A DNA stretch of 19,389 nucleotides from JBLIAZ01 sp047632015. Its GTDB lineage: Bacteria; Bacteroidota; Bacteroidia; Flavobacteriales_C; GCA-002722245. Each line of letters opens with the position of its first letter. Position 1 is the first letter of the stretch. Position numbers and translations under genes: made by a program. Below the pieces are notes generated by a model. That model was not told the DNA's origin and ran no database searches. It worked only from the letters and a program-made list of their open reading frames with translations. Below, in pieces: positions 15,490-19,389 of the stretch. The stretch is from the NCBI GenBank assembly GCA_047632015.1, contig JBLIBC010000018.1, positions 1 to 19,389 of the forward strand. Reading direction: 5' to 3'.

Positions 15490-16977
15490 TTACTTCTTTA
15501 TTATCAATAACCCTAAAAAGGTCAGGAAACCATTAATGGGGAGGATTTCAAATCCTAGTTTGTACCCGTTAAATAAATAGGCAGAATTTTCTTTAAGCAG
15601 TACGCAAATAATTGGACAAGCTATTGCCACTATTGGAACAAGACTGTCTTTTATTTTTAGTTGGGTAAGTAAACCAAATGCATAAAATCCTAATATAGGC
15701 CCGTACGTATAGCCCGCCCAGGCAAAAAGTTCCCAAACAATACTGTCATTATTAATTTGCTTAAATGCAAGCACAACAAGGATTAGCAATATCGAAATAC
15801 TAATATGCACCAGAGTTCTTGTTTTTGTGTCATTTTCCTTTTCGATAATATCAACACAGAAACAAGTGGTTAAAGACGTTAATGCTGAGTCTGCGCTTGA
15901 GTAAGCTGCGGCAATTAAGCCAACCAAAAATACAATTCCTAACATTGGTGCAAAGTAATTTCCAGCAGCAATAGAGGGGAATAATCTGTCAGTAGTTATT
16001 TCAGTACTTACAGTGCGGCTGCTGTCTAACAGGTGGAAAGTGCTTTCCTCAGCTCCGTTTGTGATAATTTCCAAGAAACCTTCTCCGAGTGAAAATTCGT
16101 ATAACAAAACTCCCAGAGCTAAAAATATCAGGTTAACAGGGATTAAAACAACGCTGAACCAAAACATGTTTTTTTGAGACTCTTTCAAAGATTTACAAGT
16201 CAAGTTTTTTTGCATCATGTCTTGGTCAAGACCCGTCATCACCAGGGTGATAAACGCACCATTTACAAGGCCCATAGCAAAACTGCCCCAGCCTTTACCT
16301 TTCCAATCAACAATTTGAGCATATTCACTATTACTTACTTTATCAATGACCTGTCCCCACGAAAAATCAAGACTATCCTTGATAAAATAAAATGTAATCG
16401 CTACAGCAAAAAGCATGGCTGCTGTTTGAATGGTATCGGTCCAAATGATAGTTTTTATACCTCCTTTAAAAGTGTATACCCAAATTAATGCTATTGTAAT
16501 TACTATTCCAAGCCAATAGGGAAGGCCAATAGCTTGAAATAGAAACACATCCAAAACTTCGGCGACGAGGTACAGTCTCAGTGCCGCGCCAATAATCCTC
16601 GAAAGTAAAAAAAAAGAAGCGCCAGTTTTATATGTTTTTATCCCGAATCTTCCCTTTAAATAACTGTATATGGTAGTGAGGTTCAGCTTATAGTAAAGAG
16701 GAAGCAAAACAAAAATGATAACCAAGTAACCAAAGAAGTACCCAAATACAATAGACATGTAAGTCATTCCAGATCCATGCACTATTCCCGGAACTGATAT
16801 AAAAGTAATACCGGACAAACTTGCTCCTATCATTCCAAAAGCAACAAGGAACCAAGGAGAGCTTTTGTCTCCATTGTAAAATGAGCTTGATGTCGCTTTT
16901 CTTGATGTAAACCAAGAAATGGCAATTAGCATAACAAAGTAGCAAGCAATTACCGACAGGCTAGTGATGGTGCTCAT
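15490..16977 (-). CDS. Sodium:solute symporter (SSS family), substrate unknown
   Basis: This 495-residue, very hydrophobic inner-membrane protein has about 13 predicted transmembrane segments. It would couple sodium entry to uptake of a small solute. Family marks include the N-terminal WFLVAFGMIGASLSGITFIS, the loop FKGGIKTIIWTDTIQ, GLDQDMMQKNLTCKSLKESQ, and AAAYSSADSALTSLTTCF. The serine pair in the last motif corresponds to the Na2 sodium site of vSGLT. The substrate cannot be read from sequence: sugars, amino acids, carboxylates and sialic acid are all handled by this family. The start (ATG at 16975-16977) lies six bases after the stop of the propeller gene, so the two form an operon. It converges with the LysM gene, with only 15 bases between the stops. 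Confidence 0.92.
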   Translation of the reverse strand: MSTITSLSVIACYFVMLIAISWFTSRKATSSSFYNGDKSSPWFLVAFGMIGASLSGITFISVPGIVHGSGMTYMSIVFGYFFGYLVIIFVLLPLYYKLNLTTIYSYLKGRFGIKTYKTGASFFLLSRIIGAALRLYLVAEVLDVFLFQAIGLPYWLGIVITIALIWVYTFKGGIKTIIWTDTIQTAAMLFAVAITFYFIKDSLDFSWGQVIDKVSNSEYAQIVDWKGKGWGSFAMGLVNGAFITLVMTGLDQDMMQKNLTCKSLKESQKNMFWFSVVLIPVNLIFLALGVLLYEFSLGEGFLEIITNGAEESTFHLLDSSRTVSTEITTDRLFPSIAAGNYFAPMLGIVFLVGLIAAAYSSADSALTSLTTCFCVDIIEKENDTKTRTLVHISISILLILVVLAFKQINNDSIVWELFAWAGYTYGPILGFYAFGLLTQLKIKDSLVPIVAIACPIICVLLKENSAYLFNGYKLGFEILPINGFLTFLGLLIIKK

Positions 16978-16983
16978 TAAAAC

Positions 16984-18156
16984 CTATCGTTTTATAAATT
17001 TTTTGGTGACAATTGATTGTCCGCTCCTTAACTGGAGAACATAAACACCTGAAGGTAGCATGCTTGTATCAATGATGTTAGAAGTGTCTGAAGTGACCGT
17101 GTTAAATACAACAGCTCCAACATTATTGTAAACTCTAACCATTGCATTACCTTCTAAACTATGCGTCACAGTCAATGAATTTGTTACCGGATTTGGAAAA
17201 ATGCTAATTCCTGGTTGTTTTATTTCCAAAATAGAATTTGGGTAGCCTCCACCATTGTGCCTGTAAATTACTCCAGTTATTCCCACTACATAACCAGTGG
17301 CGTCATTCAAAAAGTGAACTGCATTTAAATTGACATTATCATCTAAAGGTTTGAATACCCACGTGTCAATGTTTTTAATCAAAACAGTACTTTTAGTTCC
17401 TACAATGTAACATACATCGTCCTTTTGACATGATACACTTTTTAACCATGAGTTATCAGTATAACCAACAGCTACTGCTTTAAGTACACTGTTTATTGGT
17501 TCGTATTCTATTACTGTTCCTTCTTCTCCACATATTAGTACTGTTGAGCTGTTCATTTTGTCAAGAGATGATAGTGTAGCTGTTGTACTGGTGCTAACAA
17601 TTGACCACGATACACCTTTGTTAGTACTTAAGTGCAGTTCTCCATGCGCACCAATTGCCACTACTGTACTGTCATCAAAAAATAAAACATCATTCATAAT
17701 CCATACCCCCAAAGGACTTTGTCTTTTCCAATTTGTACCGCCGTCAGAGCTCGTAAATACATTTCCGTCATCTCCTACTATAACACCATTTTCCCCATTG
17801 AAGCTAATCCCATTCAAACCATGAAGATCCAAGGATTGAACACTCCAAGTACTTCCAGAATTAACCGATGTATATAAATTTCCGTCTTCACTTAACAAAA
17901 ATCCGTCAGTGCTGTTTCTGAAATGTATTTTTTTAAAATCACTAGTTGAAGTAATAGGACTTGCTGACCAAGTAGTTCCACCATCTGTCGTTTTGAGTAG
18001 GTTTCCATCCTTGCCCGCTGCAAAACCAGTGTTTGTATCAAAAAAATACAAACTATTGATGTTATCCGTAATCCCAGAAGCTTGTTCTTCCCATCCATCT
18101 TGGGCTGAAACAACAACAGGAAGGAGGAAAAAAAATAAATAAAGTACTTTGTTCAT
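16984..18156 (-). CDS. Secreted Ycf48/BNR-like seven-repeat propeller with T9SS type A sorting domain
   Basis: The 390-residue protein has a signal peptide (about 1-18, ending VSA before QDGW). It then shows seven repeats of about 41 residues between about 23 and 305. The clearest share the pattern GxxxGxDGNxxxTxDGGTxWS (for example GKDGNLLKTTDGGTTWS and GDDGNVFTSSDGGTNWK). Repeats five and six are degenerate. Seven blades fit a closed beta-propeller like Ycf48/HCF136 and BNR/sialidase repeats. The C-terminal ~75 residues are a T9SS type A sorting domain: ISIFPNPVTNSLTV, VRVYNNVGAVV, LPSGVYVLQL, VTKKFIKR. The protein is therefore likely T9SS cargo, processed by a sortase such as PorU at 1841-5683. 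Sialidase activity is not supported: no catalytic motif is visible. It precedes the symporter by six bases. Confidence 0.9.
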   Translation of the reverse strand: MNKVLYLFFFLLPVVVSAQDGWEEQASGITDNINSLYFFDTNTGFAAGKDGNLLKTTDGGTTWSASPITSTSDFKKIHFRNSTDGFLLSEDGNLYTSVNSGSTWSVQSLDLHGLNGISFNGENGVIVGDDGNVFTSSDGGTNWKRQSPLGVWIMNDVLFFDDSTVVAIGAHGELHLSTNKGVSWSIVSTSTTATLSSLDKMNSSTVLICGEEGTVIEYEPINSVLKAVAVGYTDNSWLKSVSCQKDDVCYIVGTKSTVLIKNIDTWVFKPLDDNVNLNAVHFLNDATGYVVGITGVIYRHNGGGYPNSILEIKQPGISIFPNPVTNSLTVTHSLEGNAMVRVYNNVGAVVFNTVTSDTSNIIDTSMLPSGVYVLQLRSGQSIVTKKFIKR

Positions 18157-18213
18157 TTGTTAAAAAATTGACAGTTATTATTGTGTGGCACCCAGAGAGA
18201 ATACCTTTCTTTA

Positions 18214-18225
18214 ATTTACGTAAAT
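18214..18225 (-). promoter_or_regulatory. Perfect 12-base palindrome upstream of the propeller-symporter operon
   Basis: ATTTACGTAAAT is a perfect inverted repeat 57 bases upstream of the propeller gene ATG, in the 97-base gap behind the FKBP gene. Its position suits an operator, or part of a weak terminator for the FKBP gene. No convincing -7 box was found next to it. Confidence 0.3.
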
Positions 18226-18253
18226 CTTAAAAATAAGTTGTGTTTTGAACAGC

Positions 18254-18688
18254 TTAATTTTCAATACTAACCAATGTAATTTCAAAAGTTAAATCTCTTC
18301 CCGCTAAGGGATGATTAGCATCTACAGTTACTTCTTGATCAGCCACGTCAACAATTCTTACCACTACATCGGTGCCGTCAGGGTATTTTGACATGAGTTC
18401 CATTCCAACAGTAGGTTCTATTTCCTGACTTAAGTTTTTCCTGTCTACTTTTGCAATTAAGTCTTCAAGAACATTCCCATAACCTTCACCACTTGGAATA
18501 TTAATTTTTTTACTGTCATTAATTTTCATCCCAATCACAGCGTTTTCAAACCCTTTAAGCAAAGTTCCGTCACCAACCTTGAAAGCCAAAGGATCACGTT
18601 CTAAAGAACTATCAAAAACTTCTCCTGATTCAATTTTCCCTGTGTAATGAACTTTAATACTGTCGTTTAATTTCACCTCTTGACTCAT
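18254..18688 (-). CDS. FKBP-type peptidyl-prolyl cis-trans isomerase, SlyD/SlpA-like
   Basis: The 144-residue cytoplasmic protein should speed prolyl-bond isomerisation and act as a folding helper. The FKBP half is split, as in SlyD: residues about 1-70 contain VHYTGKIESGEVFDSSLERD and GTLLKGFENAVIGMK. An inserted IF (chaperone-like) domain spans about 73-122. The chain returns to the FKBP fold with VDANHPLAGRDLTFEITLV. The pattern DANHPLAG is typical of SlyD/SlpA proteins. It lacks the His/Cys-rich nickel-binding tail of E. coli SlyD, so it is closer to SlpA/FkpB-type or tail-less SlyD. No signal peptide is present. It is preceded by a well-formed promoter and appears to be transcribed alone or ahead of the propeller gene. 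Confidence 0.95.
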   Translation of the reverse strand: MSQEVKLNDSIKVHYTGKIESGEVFDSSLERDPLAFKVGDGTLLKGFENAVIGMKINDSKKINIPSGEGYGNVLEDLIAKVDRKNLSQEIEPTVGMELMSKYPDGTDVVVRIVDVADQEVTVDANHPLAGRDLTFEITLVSIEN

Positions 18689-18710
18689 GATAGATATAAT
18701 TTTTTAAAAA

Positions 18711-18740
18711 CAAATATACCATTTTATACCGTTCGTTCAA
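18711..18740 (-). promoter_or_regulatory. Bacteroidota-type promoter of the FKBP gene
   Basis: On the minus strand TTG (18740-18738) is followed after exactly 19 bases by TATATTTG (18718-18711), a perfect TTG-N19-TAnnTTTG arrangement. The box ends 22 bases before the ATG. This is the best promoter in the window and supports the assignment to Bacteroidota. Confidence 0.8.
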
Positions 18741-18808
18741 TATATACTCAAATCTTATAGGTTTTCGGTTTTTTCACTTGTCCATTTTCCTTTTCTCTTT
18801 GTTGAAAA

Positions 18809-18843
18809 CGAAACCGTAGCATATGGCTATGCTTAAGTTTTTC
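18809..18843 (-). terminator. Imperfect hairpin between the right-edge gene and the FKBP promoter
   Basis: The central stem AGCATA/TATGCT with a four-base loop is extended by outer CGAAA/TTTCG arms with mismatches between. On the minus strand it is followed by CGTTTTC, so it may be a weak terminator for the gene ending at 18907. The T run is poor, so this is tentative. The whole 18689-18906 gap otherwise holds only the FKBP promoter. Confidence 0.3.
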
Positions 18844-18906
18844 GCCTTAACAAACGAAAAATGTTCTTCGTCAAAACTTCCGAAAAGCTCTGTGGTTTGA
18901 GTATTG

Positions 18907-19389
18907 TTATTTGATAAGTTTTGTAGTAATTTGAAACGTTAAACGTTCCCTTTTTTTGAAAGGGACATCCCAATTGCCTAAATATTTTATACTCGTAGGA
19001 AAGTATTCTTGACCAATTTTTTGCAAATAAACAGCCATCCTGATATCAAAGTCAAAAAGCATGTTACTGTCCTTGATTCTGTATTTACGAGCAATAATGT
19101 TCATAGTTCGTCTGTCATAGTACGTCTTCAAGTATTGAATAACGACCTTCCGCTCCTTCACCTCTTTTTTCTTTTTACAAACAAATAAATAACATGGAAT
19201 TGAATCCTGATAATTTACTTTCTCAAGTGTAAAGTCATACAGAGGCCTCATTTTTTCACTAAATATGTTCAGTTTGTCTCCTATTACAGGGACTCCATCC
19301 ACGCCAGTTCCAGGTGAAAACATGAATGTTTTTAACTGTTCATAATATTTCTCTTTCTTCGACCTGTCTTGCGGCTTTTTTTGCTGATA
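18907..19389 (-). CDS. C-terminal part of an unrecognised Bacteroidota-like protein (truncated by window edge)
   Basis: The frame stays open to the last base of the window, so at least 160 C-terminal residues are visible and the N-terminus lies outside. A Met at 19321-19323 is internal, since the frame continues upstream without a stop. The visible part is soluble-looking, with alternating charged and aromatic residues. Striking segments are MFSPGTGVDGVPVIGD, LEKVNYQDSIPCYLFVCKKK, YYDRRTMNIIARKYRI, and a closing YLGNWDVPFKKRERLTFQIT. The alternation suggests beta-strands, as in domains that follow carboxypeptidase-like regulatory domains in secreted Bacteroidota proteins. That link is a recollection of style, not a firm family call. 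No function is assigned. A possible weak hairpin follows. Confidence 0.75.
   Translation of the reverse strand, partial: YQQKKPQDRSKKEKYYEQLKTFMFSPGTGVDGVPVIGDKLNIFSEKMRPLYDFTLEKVNYQDSIPCYLFVCKKKKEVKERKVVIQYLKTYYDRRTMNIIARKYRIKDSNMLFDFDIRMAVYLQKIGQEYFPTSIKYLGNWDVPFKKRERLTFQITTKLIK

Noticed and set aside
16984..18156. Calling the propeller protein a sialidase
   Set aside because: The repeats resemble BNR/Ycf48 blades, but no sialidase catalytic residues or FRIP-like motif were seen.
18748..18822. A 24-codon open frame on the minus strand just upstream of the FKBP promoter
   Set aside because: It starts inside the imperfect hairpin and is short and Lys/Arg-rich. It has no promoter and could easily occur by chance.

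Overview
The window looks like chromosomal core sequence from a gliding-type member of the Bacteroidota, most likely Flavobacteriales. The reasons are the type IX secretion (T9SS) and gliding genes (PorU, a PorP/SprF-family protein, GldJ), an S16 protein with a very long acidic tail, A-rich start regions without Shine-Dalgarno sequences, and promoter boxes of the Bacteroidota type (TTG, then TAnnTTTG). The DNA is AT-rich throughout. I see no insertion sequence, phage gene, tRNA, rRNA, CRISPR array or obvious island. The annotated genes are intact, except two that run off the window edges.

Left part (1-1800): a truncated ribBA (riboflavin synthesis) on the minus strand is divergent from rpsP (ribosomal protein S16), which ends at a strong hairpin terminator. 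Next part (1841-8389): a T9SS module. porU, the surface sortase, lies on the minus strand. It is divergent from a two-gene unit encoding a PorP/SprF-family outer-membrane protein and the gliding lipoprotein GldJ. Middle (8457-15474), all plus strand: murF (peptidoglycan precursor synthesis), pdhA-pdhC (E1 alpha and E2 of pyruvate dehydrogenase), guaA (GMP synthetase), and a secreted protein with two LysM domains and a periplasmic-binding-protein-like domain. Right part (15490-19389), all minus strand: a sodium/solute symporter directly behind a secreted seven-repeat propeller protein with a T9SS sorting tail, an FKBP-type prolyl isomerase of the SlyD kind with a textbook promoter, and the C-terminal part of an unrecognised conserved-looking protein.

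The genes connect in two ways. PorU is the sortase that would process cargo such as the propeller protein at 16984-18156, while the PorP/SprF protein and GldJ belong to the same secretion and gliding apparatus. MurF and the LysM protein both concern peptidoglycan. The rest is housekeeping (riboflavin, pyruvate, GMP, translation, folding).

I found no convincing undescribed multi-gene system. The most interesting signal is regulatory. At four plus-strand transcription-unit starts (PorP/SprF gene, murF, guaA, LysM gene) a TAnnTTTG-like box sits 0-4 bases before the start codon, and at two of them it touches or overlaps the upstream gene's terminator. This suggests leaderless transcripts packed directly behind terminators, although none of the four has a TTG element at the usual distance. 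No gene-free stretch is longer than about 220 bases.
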